From: Rotaria socialis
Taxonomy: Eukaryota; Rotifera; Eurotatoria; Philodinida; Philodinidae
Reading direction: 5' to 3'
NCBI GenBank assembly: GCA_905331475.1
Contig: CAJNYU010000743.1
Location: 62,001 to 126,000, forward strand
DNA length: 64,000 nt
The notes under the pieces are model-generated. The model saw only the letters and a list, made by a program, of their open reading frames with translations, ran no database searches and was not told the origin of the DNA. A program made the translations under genes and the position numbers. Positions 21,909 to 33,084 of the stretch are shown piece by piece; the first letter of the stretch is position 1; each line of letters begins with the position of its first letter.

Positions 21909-24900
21909 ATGAAGGCCATTCGAATTCCACACACTGCTCTTCTTGATGTTTTTGGAAGACCCGTCGCTATCAATAGCCAAGATTTCCGTCGAATATCTAA
22001 TCCACATTATTCGGAAAAAAATTCAGCACATAATCATCATGAACAGAATAGCAAAGGTGTAAACTCAACTGGTCTAATTGTTAAACCACAAAATTCTTAT
22101 CGATTAACTGTCATCGGTCAGTTCCTATCGAAATGAGAAGAGAGCGAAATGAGAAAATCACTTTATTGAATTTTGTCTTTTAGGTGAAACTCCTCTTCAT
22201 ATTGCTATTTTTTATAATGATATCAGTTCAGTTCAACTTTTGGTTAAACACAATGTTGACGTTAATCAACGTGTTGTCGGAGATTTTTACCCGTCTGAAC
22301 ACATTCGAAGTAAAGATGAAACAAAAAACGGCAAAGCAAATGGATCTAGACAAGTTTTTCATCGAAATGCGACATCACAAAAAAGCATCAGTCTCAAAAA
22401 TGCGAATCCTGAAAGTATGTGAAATTTTCTTTTCGTTGAACAAAAAATACTATAACTGATGTTTAACTTTTATTTATTATAATTAAGCTACTGCTTATTA
22501 TGGTGAATATCCACTAGCATTTGCTGCTGCATTTGGTTATAAAGAAATTTATGATTATTTAATTGATAATGGTTCTGATCCAAATATGCAAGATACATAT
22601 GGAAATACAGTTTTACATATGCTTGTTATTCGAGATCGATCGGTGACTATAAATATTTGAAATAATCTATTGAATTTTTAAACAGAATAGAAACTACATA
22701 AATTTTAGGAGATGTTTAATCATGCTATTCGACATCCAGTAAAAAAAGCACTTACAGATATTTGTAATAATGAAGGATTAACTTCATTAACATTAGCTGC
22801 TAAACTTGGTCGAAAAGAACTTTTTCTTCAATGCTTAGAATTATCTCATGTGGTAAAATATTTTCACATTTTTGCATTATCTTAAATCTTATTAGTTGAA
22901 ATATTAAACAATTTATTCAAATCTAGAGCGATAAATTTCAAAAGTCTTACAAATTGTGATAGATATTTAGTCAAAATAGAACAAATCAACATCATATTTG
23001 TAATTTGAATTGTACAGAGTCTATCGTTGAAGATTTACTGATAGTGCATACCATAAGAGAGTTCACTGGGTTATATTTAAATAATTGAGATATTATGAAA
23101 TTAAAAAAAGAACAAGCAAAACTAACCAAATTAGAGTTTCTAAAGAAGATATGTCATTCCTAGTTTGATAATGGAAAAGTTTTAATTTCTTCGGACAAAA
23201 CTAAACATTTCTCTTTAGTTCAGTTGGAATAAAAATGATCTTTTTTTTTATAAAAGGAAATTTGGCGTTATTCAAATATAAAATGTTGCACATATCCACT
23301 GCGTGGTATTGATACAATCGCGGATGGTGGACATATAGGTTGGTTGGTCTTCTTTTCGAAAATATACATTTATTTCATTATTTGCTCAAGATTGGAATTC
23401 TTCATTAATGTCAATTGTTAGTGGTAAAACCGAAAACCATTTAGATATGCTTGACAATATGCTCATTGAACGTCTATTAAATGATAAATGGTCGACATTT
23501 GCTCGAGTAAATTTTGGAAAAAAAATCATTTTACTAGAATATTTTCTTTTTTTTATTCAAGGTTCATTTTGTTCGACAATTAATTTTACTTTGTGTTCAT
23601 TTATTTTTTTTAAGTACAGCAATATTTTTACGTAATCCAAAAGATAATCAATTATCAGTTAAAAAAATTTTCTGTCATATTGCTGAAGTATGCGTTTTAT
23701 GTGGTTGTATTATCAGTATATTTTCATTATTGGCAAAAGAAATTTATTTACAAGGATTTAATTCTTATTTACAAAATTTAGTAGGAAAATAAAATAAAAT
23801 AGATTTTGTTTTGAAAATTACTTTTATTTTTATAGAAAAGCTATCCAGAAAAATTACTTTTTCAATGCTCATGTATTCTTATTATTCTAGCTGTACCATT
23901 TCGTATACTTTATTTAGCAACAAAAAATATTGCATTTGGTTATGTTGAAGATGGTCTTGTATCACTGGCTGTACCCGGGACATTTTTATATTTTCTGTTT
24001 TTTGGACGAATTTATGCCTTAACTGGTGCATTTATTGTTATGATATTTGAAATGATTACGGGAGATATTGCAACATTTGGCGTTATCTATGTCATTGTTA
24101 TAACAGCTTTTGGGCAAGGTAAAAAAATTTATAAAAACAAAAAAATACTTTTGCCTAATATTAATTATGAAAGAATCATTCTAACATTTAAACGTGTGTA
24201 TTGTAATGGAAAACGTTAGATAAGCTTGTGCTAGATATTTATTCTGCTAGTTACTATTAGGGAGATATGTAACACTGTCAACTATCAATGAATGAAATCG
24301 ATATTATTGCATTTCTATTCACTGCGTGAACTAAAATCAATATTAATCTTAGTAGCATGAATAGCAAAAAGACAACTTCTTTTCTTCGTTTATTCCCAAA
24401 ATGATTATTGATATGATGCTGATTTTTATCAAGTTTCGATCAAAGACATATCTCATTGATTGTGACAACGAGAATTTCATTGATACTGTTTAAGTATCAT
24501 TCAATTTTATAAAATATTTATTAATAATAAAAAGAAGATAAATAACCTTGGTCTAGTATATGCTACACATCGAAACTGAAGGTCAAGCATCATCATATAA
24601 TAAATTAAAGACATAAGTGTAGGAATTCGAGACTAATTATCTTATTGCATGCATGCCATTGCTAGGGATAGTTAGTTAATCAAGTTAATAATTATACCGG
24701 TTCTTTTTGTTGCTTTTAGTGTTTTATCTACTCTTTCGAGATACAAGCGAAGGTGGTAATTGTCTACAGTTATCACCTAATGATACATGTGAAGTTGAAA
24801 ATATGTGCTCATTTAAAAATTTTGAAGCATGGATGACAATGGTTCATTTTACAATGGGAGAATTCGATGTATGTCGAACTTCTGATATGAAAATTTAAAT

Positions 24901-25987
24901 TTAAATTTTCTTTCTAATTTAGTTTTCTCGTTTTGATTCAACACATTATTCATATTTAGTTAAAATCTTATTTATCGTTTTTATGATTTTAACACCTATA
25001 CTTTTATTAAATATGTTAATAGCTTCAATGGGTAATACATATCAACGTATTATTACTATTAGTGAAAAGGAACGTATTCGTCAAGTATAAAATTTAGTTT
25101 TTTGCTGATTAATTTGAATGTTTCTATCTTCTTCTTCTTCTTCTTCTATTGTATTAGTGGGCTCAACTTGTCTTAACAATAGAAAGATCCTGTTCGGCAA
25201 AACAACGATTTGATTATCAAGGTGTATATGCCATTGGTGCTGATGATAAACGAGATATTATGGTTATCAAACGAGTTACAAAAAGTAAAGCAGCTCAACG
25301 GAAAGGCGCTATTAGTAATTGGAAGGTAAAATTAAGATTATTTAGATTTGTTCTGAAAGAAAAAATAATATGTTTTCTGAATAGCGAGTCGGAAAACTTG
25401 TTTTATATTTATTAAAAGAACAACAAACAACAGCTGAACATGTTCGTCTTCGTCGTGTATCACATCAATCTGTTGTTCTTAAACCTAAAGCACAATTTGA
25501 TCATATGCTTGAAACTCTTGCTTGGGAACGCGATATTGATTTATCTGGACCGAAAAATTTATCCGGATCGAATCAAAACCTTAATTTAGCTTCAACACAA
25601 CTTGCACCTGACTTAATTTCAATAGACTCTCGTCCGTCATCACCACCACCACCACAATTTGTTACTAATGAATATCCAACACCATCATCGATTCCACAAC
25701 GATTTCCAGCTAATCGTAAACCGATTTGTCGTTCGGAATTGGCTGAACTTCGTTCACGAGCATCATTTGTTGATTATGAAGATTTAGAAATATTTCATCA
25801 CGAACGACCATTAACAACAGCACAGCAACCGATACGACGAACTTCAATGATGCCTGTTGATGCTGATGGCTATAAAGATTTGCTATTAGATTTTGATAAC
25901 AAACGAAAAAAAACAAATCAATTTATGTCTCGCGGTACATCGAATACAAGTATAAAATCAAAAACAAGCGAAACAACACTTTGCTAA
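21909..25987 (+). CDS. TRPV-type cation channel
   Basis: Twelve exons (21909-22116, 22184-22414, 22488-22642, 22709-22852, 23257-23338, 23391-23506, 23562-23780, 23836-24118, 24720-24868, 24923-25084, 25158-25325, 25385-25987) join in one frame of 839 aa. Ankyrin repeats run from about 70 to 245 (GETPLHIAIFYNDISSVQLL, EYPLAFAAAFGYKEIYDYLI, GLTSLTLAAKLGRKEL). The TRPV linker reads EIWRYSNIKCCTYPLRGIDT and HLDMLDNMLIERLL. Six membrane helices lie between about 315 and 560. The pore loop ends in TMGEFD (524-529), the place of the selectivity filter GMGD in vertebrate TRPVs, and TM6 runs into LLLNMLIASMGNTYQR. The C-tail (about 640-839) is Ser/Pro-rich and probably disordered. Such channels conduct Ca2+/Na+ in sensory neurons and cilia (invertebrate OSM-9/Nanchung/Inactive types). 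A further upstream exon is possible, since the ATG is chosen only as the first in-frame one. Confidence 0.92.
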
Positions 25988-26059
25988 TATTCAATTATAA
26001 ATTTTATATAGTATTCAAAGTGTATAAGATGAACGACGTAGAAAAAGTTTCTTTTCTTT

Positions 26060-26778
26060 TCAATTCATGCATTTTTTTATTGACGATGATTGATTAATAT
26101 TTTTGAAACCTTGTACATAACCCGTGGATTCAATTTCATCGGAGCGACCGTCTTTACCTTTTCCATAACCTTCTTCATCAAAACGTTCTTTGTGCGTGCC
26201 TCTAAAAATAATAAAAATCAATTGCATTAAATATTACCGAAAGAATAATTTTATTTTTATTTTTCTAAATATTTACGTATAATGTGTGGTGTCCGTCATA
26301 CGATCAGTTATTTGTCTATTGGTTGTTTCAGTAACGTGATTAAGACTCGGACCTTCATTTGCATTGATTTTAGTTAAGATTTCATCGTGGCTTACACCTT
26401 TAGACTCGGCAATGCAATCAATTAATGCTTTAAAACCTTTAATTTCAAAGGTTTTTCTTAAAAAAAAAAGAAAATTATGAAAATTATTTGAGAAGAATAT
26501 ACATATTAGATTTCTTACGTTCCTTTCGGATAATGAATTGACTTAGCTTCATTGGAACCGATTGTTAATTTTCCAAGAACACGTGCTATATCATTATCTA
26601 ATAATTGTGATGTATATTTTGTATCAATTAAGGAGCAATCTTTCATCATTTTTTGTATAGCAGCTGAACCGATGCGAAGTACAGAATGATCACTTAATTG
26701 TGCTTGAGTTTTACCAAATTTAGAATATTTACTAAATGCTTTTTGTAAACCTGATGATACAGATGTTTTTGTAGGCAT
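26060..26778 (-). CDS. TPPP/p25-alpha protein (tubulin polymerization promoting)
   Basis: Three exons on the minus strand, 26778-26519, 26456-26277 and 26201-26060, give 193 aa. It belongs to the p25-alpha family, whose members bind and bundle microtubules in the cytosol and cilia. Seen: [18 protein letters not shown] near the N-terminus, [20 protein letters not shown] across the first junction, and the family hallmark [20 protein letters not shown] with KGKDGR across the second, which corresponds to the conserved C-terminal p25-alpha block. Length is typical. The start MPTKTSVSS is chosen because an upstream in-frame Met at 26859 would add an extension of unlikely composition. It lies tail-to-tail with the TRPV gene, whose stop is only 72 bp away. 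Confidence 0.92.
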
Positions 26779-26789
26779 TATAAAATGTA

Positions 26790-29700
26790 TATCGATGCCG
26801 CTAGGGAGCAATAAGAAGGACTGCACAATGTCACGAGCAATCGTTGCTCTTTTTTTCAATAGAAAGAGGTTTTTTTCTCCCGGACAATCGTACGAGAGAC
26901 AAAAAAATCATTGTTCCTTCATGTCAAGATTCCAGTTCATTTTTTTCTCTATCTTTCTCTATCAGTGATGTGACGAACGACGTAAGAGCATCAGAGAAAA
27001 GAAAAAAGACTATATGGATAAAATTCTATGGTTGACATGCAACGTTCACACGCCGTCCAATTTCATGAATACTCATGAGAAAGAAAATCAATACGTTTTT
27101 TCCTCCATAATTAAATTATAATTTTCTTTGTATTGATGAGAACTCTTTTTTATTTATTCACACGACTTTTGTTAATTAAAATATTTAAATAAAATAAATG
27201 TTGATGTAGCCGAGATAAACGGCGTATTTGCAGTACAGTCGTGTAATAGACAACGAGCGAGCAGAATAGTATAGATCGAATGGTTGCTTACAACGCAGCC
27301 CCATCTACTATAATTACATCGACCTTTTTTTTCTGGAAAGGTTTAAGCTTCTGTAGTACTCAATCATGAAAGAAAATCACATGAAGTGCAATATTTGTCA
27401 TAATGCTACGAACTATCGACAATGAGGTATGCTTTCATTGTCACTATCATTGTAGAAGACAAAAAACGACAGTTAAGCCAAAAAATTTAATGAATCAATA
27501 CGCTTGAAAGCGTCATGGATAGAAAAGTATGAACAAGCAAGGAAGATCAATCGTGTGCGCAATGTGTTATCCAGTTGTGTGGCAGTAATTATAAACAAAA
27601 ATTCTATTTAGAAATAATCTTCTTCTAAAAAATACACACCAGTAATTCTTCATAACTAGCTACATATCATTGTTCAACGAGTATGGACGATCAAATGATC
27701 TTTTACTGATTCTAGTGGAAGATACACAAAAACAAAAAGAATGAAAATACCAAAAAAAAAGACTATTTAAAATTGTATGTTTCTTCGGTGTTTTTCTTGT
27801 TCAATATTTTTGAACGCTATTATTAACGTGAACATAAAATATAATCTACATCGAACAGTAGGTCTCTTCTTTTGCTATGATAAAATGTGAAAAAAAAATT
27901 TTCATTATAATTATAATGTATTGAAATTGTTCAAACTAAATGAATCAATCTTACAGGTAGATCTACTTGAGCATACAGCCCCTTTTTGTCTTCAAATTTA
28001 TCAATATTTTGAAACGAATATTGATAAGGTTCTAACAAAGAAATTTATTCTTCATGCGAGACTTTTTCTGTTCCATCGAATCGTTCGACCAAAATCTCTA
28101 AAAACAAAAGTTGACACAATATATAGTGAACAGAGTTTTGGAAAATAGTGTTCAATGAAATAGACTAGAAACTCTGCGTTGTTGCAACCAGTACATGAGT
28201 CCAAAATTTATCATCATACAATTCTATGACCTTGCCAGAAAAAGGTAATGTAAAATTTTTGAATTCCGAGCGAAAACACACATGCAATGGACGATACTGA
28301 AGATCTATTTCTGTAAACAGAGATAAAAGTTTGTGTTTTCCACAAACAAAATTATTCCCATGATAAAACTATATAGTATATTATTGAAGATTTACTTTTA
28401 CACTGTCAAGCACTGAAAATATTTATTATTATTCAGATTATCCTGTCGCGTATTTTACATCGATTCAGTCACCGTTTTAGTAGAAATTTTTATTCTGAAA
28501 AAGGCATTAACTTGTATTCATGTGTGAATAAATAGGAATATCCAATCAAAACGAGTTCAATAGATGCATTCATCCACTATTAACAAAGACATGATCAAGT
28601 CAACAACAATTTTATCAAAATACATGAGTCAAGCTGATAAAAAAACATTAATGATTTATCACAGGTTGCACATAGCAAATAAGTCACTTTTTTTTCAATA
28701 CTCAGACAATAAGTATCCGAAAGTAGTTTCTATTTTTTTTGCGTCTGCTAATTTTTTTCCTAGAGAGCTTTATCTTCACATATGTGAGTCCATGCAAGTC
28801 TTTGATTATTTTTCCTCAGATACCTTTTTTTATTTCAACTTTGATCAAATTATTCTATCCGAATCAAGTATAAAGAAAAAAATAGAAACTTATTATTCTA
28901 AAAGATTTTTCCTCTGCTAGAGCCAATCAAGTCCTTTGGGTATATGCATAATTTAATCATGCCTCTAGCTAAATCTTTAAAGATTCATGGATAGTTTTTC
29001 TTTGTGACCTTGTATCTGCAAAAGATGAAACGCACTCAGTTGTCTTGTTTGGATAAAAGGGAAACGAGTTTTGCATTATATGTAATTGATTTTCATGAGT
29101 TTTACTTAACTATTGGAGTTAATTGAAACTCAATGTCATACGATATAAAAATGAGCGAACAATAATTCTTGACATCTGCTGATAATCAACTGCTCTGTTC
29201 GCCATGAATAAGACACATATGAACTGATACAATTTTAGGAACAGACCCTCAAATATTAGACGTATATTGTCTTTTACCATGGAGTCATCACGATTGCAAC
29301 TACTAGATACGAGCAAAATTTTACACCAAATGATGATTATTCCCAATCGCAAGATAGTGATTAAAAACTAAAATGAAATAAATAATTTTACATTACAATA
29401 TTCAATTCTTTTAACCAGTTCAAACACAGAATTTTAACATTTGCAGACAAACAAATCAGAGAAGGCTGTGTATGAAATGAGAAATTCTTGTTAACAGAAG
29501 TATTTCAATCATCTATACTCGTAACGACAAATACGTGTAGATTCATGCAAATAATATTTTTTTTCTCTTTCTTTTATAAACTACGCCAGAATAAAATACT
29601 GTGGTACACTTTAGCATTTATGAATTTTTCTGTTACTATATTTAATCTTTTTGTTTTTTAAAAGTGTCTAGTGAACAATCCCTATTTTTACTAATTCTTC

Positions 29701-30221
29701 TTTAGTATTAAAAATAATCTGCATCAGATAATAACATTTTGGTTGCCATGTATCATTTAATAGTTATTTTAATTATCTAGAAAACTATCATATTTTTGTT
29801 TGTTTTCAAACATAATTCAAACTACAATTCTTTCGATCTTATTTTTGCTGTCTACAAACATAGTTCAATAGATGATACTGCTTACGTGTTGACAGCAGCA
29901 ATTACTTAGGTAACCGATGAATTATTATCTTCGTGTGATAAAACCTGTATTATTTTTTTGTAATATAAATAATGTTCACATGCTCAATTTTATGTGTAAA
30001 AGCAATTATTTTTTTCTATGAATAATTTGTTAGAATATCAAATATTTAAGTCATTTGAAAATAAAACTGAATATAATTTGTACTGTTTCGTTTTGGATTG
30101 ATAAGCAATTCAGCAGCAATATATATATACTTATACGAAGATTGAACATGTGTTGTTATCTGTTATAATTGATTGCATTCATGTGTGAACAGAGCGAAAT
30201 TAGATTTTTTTATTTTTCCGC
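26790..30221. other. Long gene-poor stretch
   Basis: Upstream region of the TPPP gene followed by about 3 kb of AT-rich sequence. Two frames, 27921-28148 and 28564-28920 (118 codons, starting MHSSTINKDMIKSTTILSKY), lack recognisable domains and splice support; the second is the longer and might be a decayed gene. Nothing else seen. Confidence 0.45.
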
Positions 30222-30443
30222 TAAAGCCCCTACAGAATAAAAGCCCATAGGTGGTGTCTCTGTTCCGCAAGCTATAATTTTGTAACAAAGCGTACCCTGA
30301 TGCCAGTTTTTTCGTTATTTCATAGAGAACTGTTCATCCTTTCATTTGTCATCGGTTTTAGTTCATTTTTCATGAAGTAAACCTTAATTTTCAACTGACA
30401 GATCTAGCCCAGGAGATGGGCTTCTATTCTGTGTAGGGGTTTA
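30222..30443. mobile_element. MITE-like element with about 27-bp terminal inverted repeats
   Basis: The left end (30222-30248, TAAAGCCCCTACAGAATAAA onward) is the reverse complement of the right end (30416-30443) with one mismatch and two small gaps. The 222-bp body has no coding capacity. This is the size and structure of a non-autonomous DNA transposon. A short target duplication of TA/TTA type is possible but not clear. A diverged match to the left end occurs at about 49248-49278. Confidence 0.65.
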
Positions 30444-30680
30444 ATCGAACATAAAAATAATCGAGAAATCCATTGAGAAATCCAACATTCCTTTATTTTC
30501 TTTTTATTATAGTCATGAATATTTTACAGTTTGTCAAATCTAATCGAATAGTGCATCATGTTTTTTTCTATATTTTTAATCAGAACGCTCAGTTTACGTA
30601 TTCACACCCACACCGACAAGTGTCTCTAGATCGTTGAGAAAAACTACTTCTCTTATACGTTCTTGTTCATTGCGAGTAAG

Positions 30681-31096
30681 ATGCATATGAATTTCTCACC
30701 GATGTCAATAGTGCGATTTGGATTTTGCCTTTTAATACTTATCTTTTGTGTTATTACGATAGTAAGTTACAACAAAGAATTGTTCCGAAAATTTTCTGTT
30801 GTCTTAGACATCATACAAAATTGATCATCATCGACATGAAGATAGAAATAATCGGGCTGTAACAGAATGGCGTTTTCGACGTAATTTCTTTCGACTATTA
30901 CCTTACCATGAAGGCAAAAATACGGTAGCTGGTTAATATTTGTTTTTTAAATATTATTGTTTTCGTTTCATATTTTTCTTTTCTTAAGAACGATGATTTG
31001 GTTGACGGCGAAACAATCGGCAATGATAGTAAATATGGAGGAAAAACATACGACAAGAAATATCTTCCTAATTTATCTGATGATATAATGTATTAA
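30681..31096 (+). CDS. Small secreted peptide precursor
   Basis: Three exons, 30681-30761, 30808-30924 and 30989-31096, with GT-AG introns of 46 and 64 bp, give 101 aa. Residues 1-27 (MHMNFSPMSIVRFGFCLLIL onward) form a signal peptide with a hydrophobic core. The rest is polar and basic with dibasic sites at RR 51-52 and KK 89-90. EWRFRR is followed by NFFRLLPYHEGK, and GGK occurs at 83-85; Gly-Lys pairs can be amidation/cleavage sites. This suggests a neuropeptide or hormone precursor with candidate peptides between 53 and 62 and after 90. No named family recognised. All three junctions keep frame and the introns have normal sites, which makes chance unlikely. It could also be an ordinary small secreted protein. 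Confidence 0.6.
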
Positions 31097-33084
31097 ATAA
31101 ACATATGTTTGATTTAAGGCCTGAAAATAAATACGAATAAACCATTGAAATATATTTATTTTGTTCTTGAAATAACGTTTTACTGCCTTAGTAATAAGAC
31201 GATATAAAATCAATAAGAAAAAACAAAAGCATTGAAAAATGCGACATTTTGTTAAGAATTCAAGAAATCGTTCTCTCTTTTCATTAGATACTAAAGAATA
31301 ATGATTTTCATTTTTGTTTACTTTAATTTTTGTAATCAAGGTTATCATGCCATTGAATTTATATGAAGAAAAAAACTCGTTCAGCGCTGGATTCAATACA
31401 AAAATTGAATTAATTATTAAGAAAGTTCACATTGGTGAATTACTTTACTTGATACAATAAAGCAAACTAAACTAATGTTTGTATGACCTTAAAGAAATGT
31501 CAAAGGGAGTTTTTTTTCTTCTTTGCTAAAAACATGAATGATATCGATTTGAAAATTTTGAGAAACAATTTAAATAGATTTGACTGAAAAATTCAATAGA
31601 AAGTTTACGTATTAACGAGTAAAAACTATTCTGAGAAAACAAAAAACAAAGAAAAAGACTTTTTCGTCTTTCAATGAGATTTACTTTATTAAAATGCATA
31701 AAAAACAACATATGAATAATTAAATAATCTCAGCAGGCATTTTCATTATAAATATTGATTGGAAAACTTGAATGGACACTATTGAAGAAAGATTAGATAA
31801 ATTACTACATTTTAATTTTATGTAAAACTGGATTGTATCTAGATTTGGACATAATACCTCTATTGCACATATCTATCTGTCCTATGAGAATTTCTTAAAG
31901 AATATTAGAGTAAAAAAAGGAAGTAATTTTCATCAAATCTGAATGTAAAACGTTGATAGAATAGATAGTTGAATATTGTTTTCATACACTAAGTCTTGAA
32001 CATGATTTTTTGCTCAGAAGTTTCATAAAAATTTTCCTATTAAAAGAAATACAACTGAATAAATTAGTTTTATTATAGATATGTTGATAGATGACATCAA
32101 AATTCAACTTGATTAATCAAATTTTATTTACTACTGATGCTGTGCCATTTCCCAGGTGAGTTATGTATTTCAATTGAAATAATCTAGTATACCCTTGCCG
32201 TTTTATGAATATACATTATGATAACGGTTATATGGGTTAATATTTTTTCTTCTTTCGACATAAACATTATATTAGGTAAAAAAGCACATTGTTTTTCATC
32301 GCTAGTCTATAAGCATCGATGGTGGTTTTTTTTAATGGTTCTTAGAAAGAAACAAAAAAAAATAAGAGATAAACGAAATGAAACTTTCTATGAGAGTTAA
32401 CACAGGAGTCGACGAAGAAGAAAATGTGATTATTGTCTTTGCTATTATCTATCACAAAAATGTTAACTGCAGAAATGTGACAACAACTACGCTATATTAA
32501 TATTTCAACACAATATCAATTGCGTAAAACAAACTCGAGTTGTTTTCATGCAATTTTGTTTGGCTGTTGAATGGTTTTATAAATAAAGATTTATCTCATA
32601 TTTCTGATTTGTTATCCTTATTACTCTTATTATTTCTCATGGTCGAGACAGAGTAATAATTATTGATTCAGCTCTGGACGTGCAATTGGTATGTGTTCTT
32701 TCCATTTAGTTTGTTTTCCTTGTCTCTCTCTCTCTCTCTCCTTGAATTTGCTTGCCCGTTTCTTCATTCTCTTTTTATATTCATCCGCCATAATTATAAC
32801 AAAAACAAGAGAACGACAACGTTGCTTGTGAGAAAAGGAGCGAAGAGGAATAGAACGCGCACATTGCCGTATGCATTCTCTATATAGGCGAGTGTTCTCT
32901 TTGTCGGCAGCGATGTGACGACCATCTCACATACTAAATCCGATCAACATTATTATTTACCTCATTCAAACAAATTGATTGAAAAAGAAACGCAGACGAG
33001 CCGATAAAAAAAACCTAGAAAAGGCGAAGTATAACTTCATAACCAAAAACGGTGCTCCATCATTTCGAATCTTCTTGGTGGTTC
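31097..33084. other. Intergenic and 5' region of the phosphodiesterase gene
   Basis: No gene recognised from 31.1 to 32.6 kb. From 32.64 kb to the ATG at 33085 the sequence is less AT-rich, with a CT tract (about 32724-32740), and probably holds the first promoter and 5' untranslated region of the phosphodiesterase. Confidence 0.5.

Noticed and set aside
24888..24911. 22-bp palindrome GAAAATTTAAATTTAAATTTTC-like in TRPV intron 9
   Set aside because: Pure A/T symmetry in a short intron; expected by chance in such composition.
28564..28920. 118-codon frame starting MHSSTINKDMIK
   Set aside because: No recognisable domain, no splice partners, strongly AT-driven residue use (Phe, Tyr, Lys, Ile). 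Kept only as a mention in the gene-poor stretch.
31073..31396. 107-codon minus-strand frame
   Set aside because: Overlaps the last exon of the secreted-peptide gene antisense and has AT-driven composition without a motif.
33052..33084. Upstream in-frame extension of PDE exon 1a
   Set aside because: It would require GTG as start; the ATG at 33085 is the first proper start.
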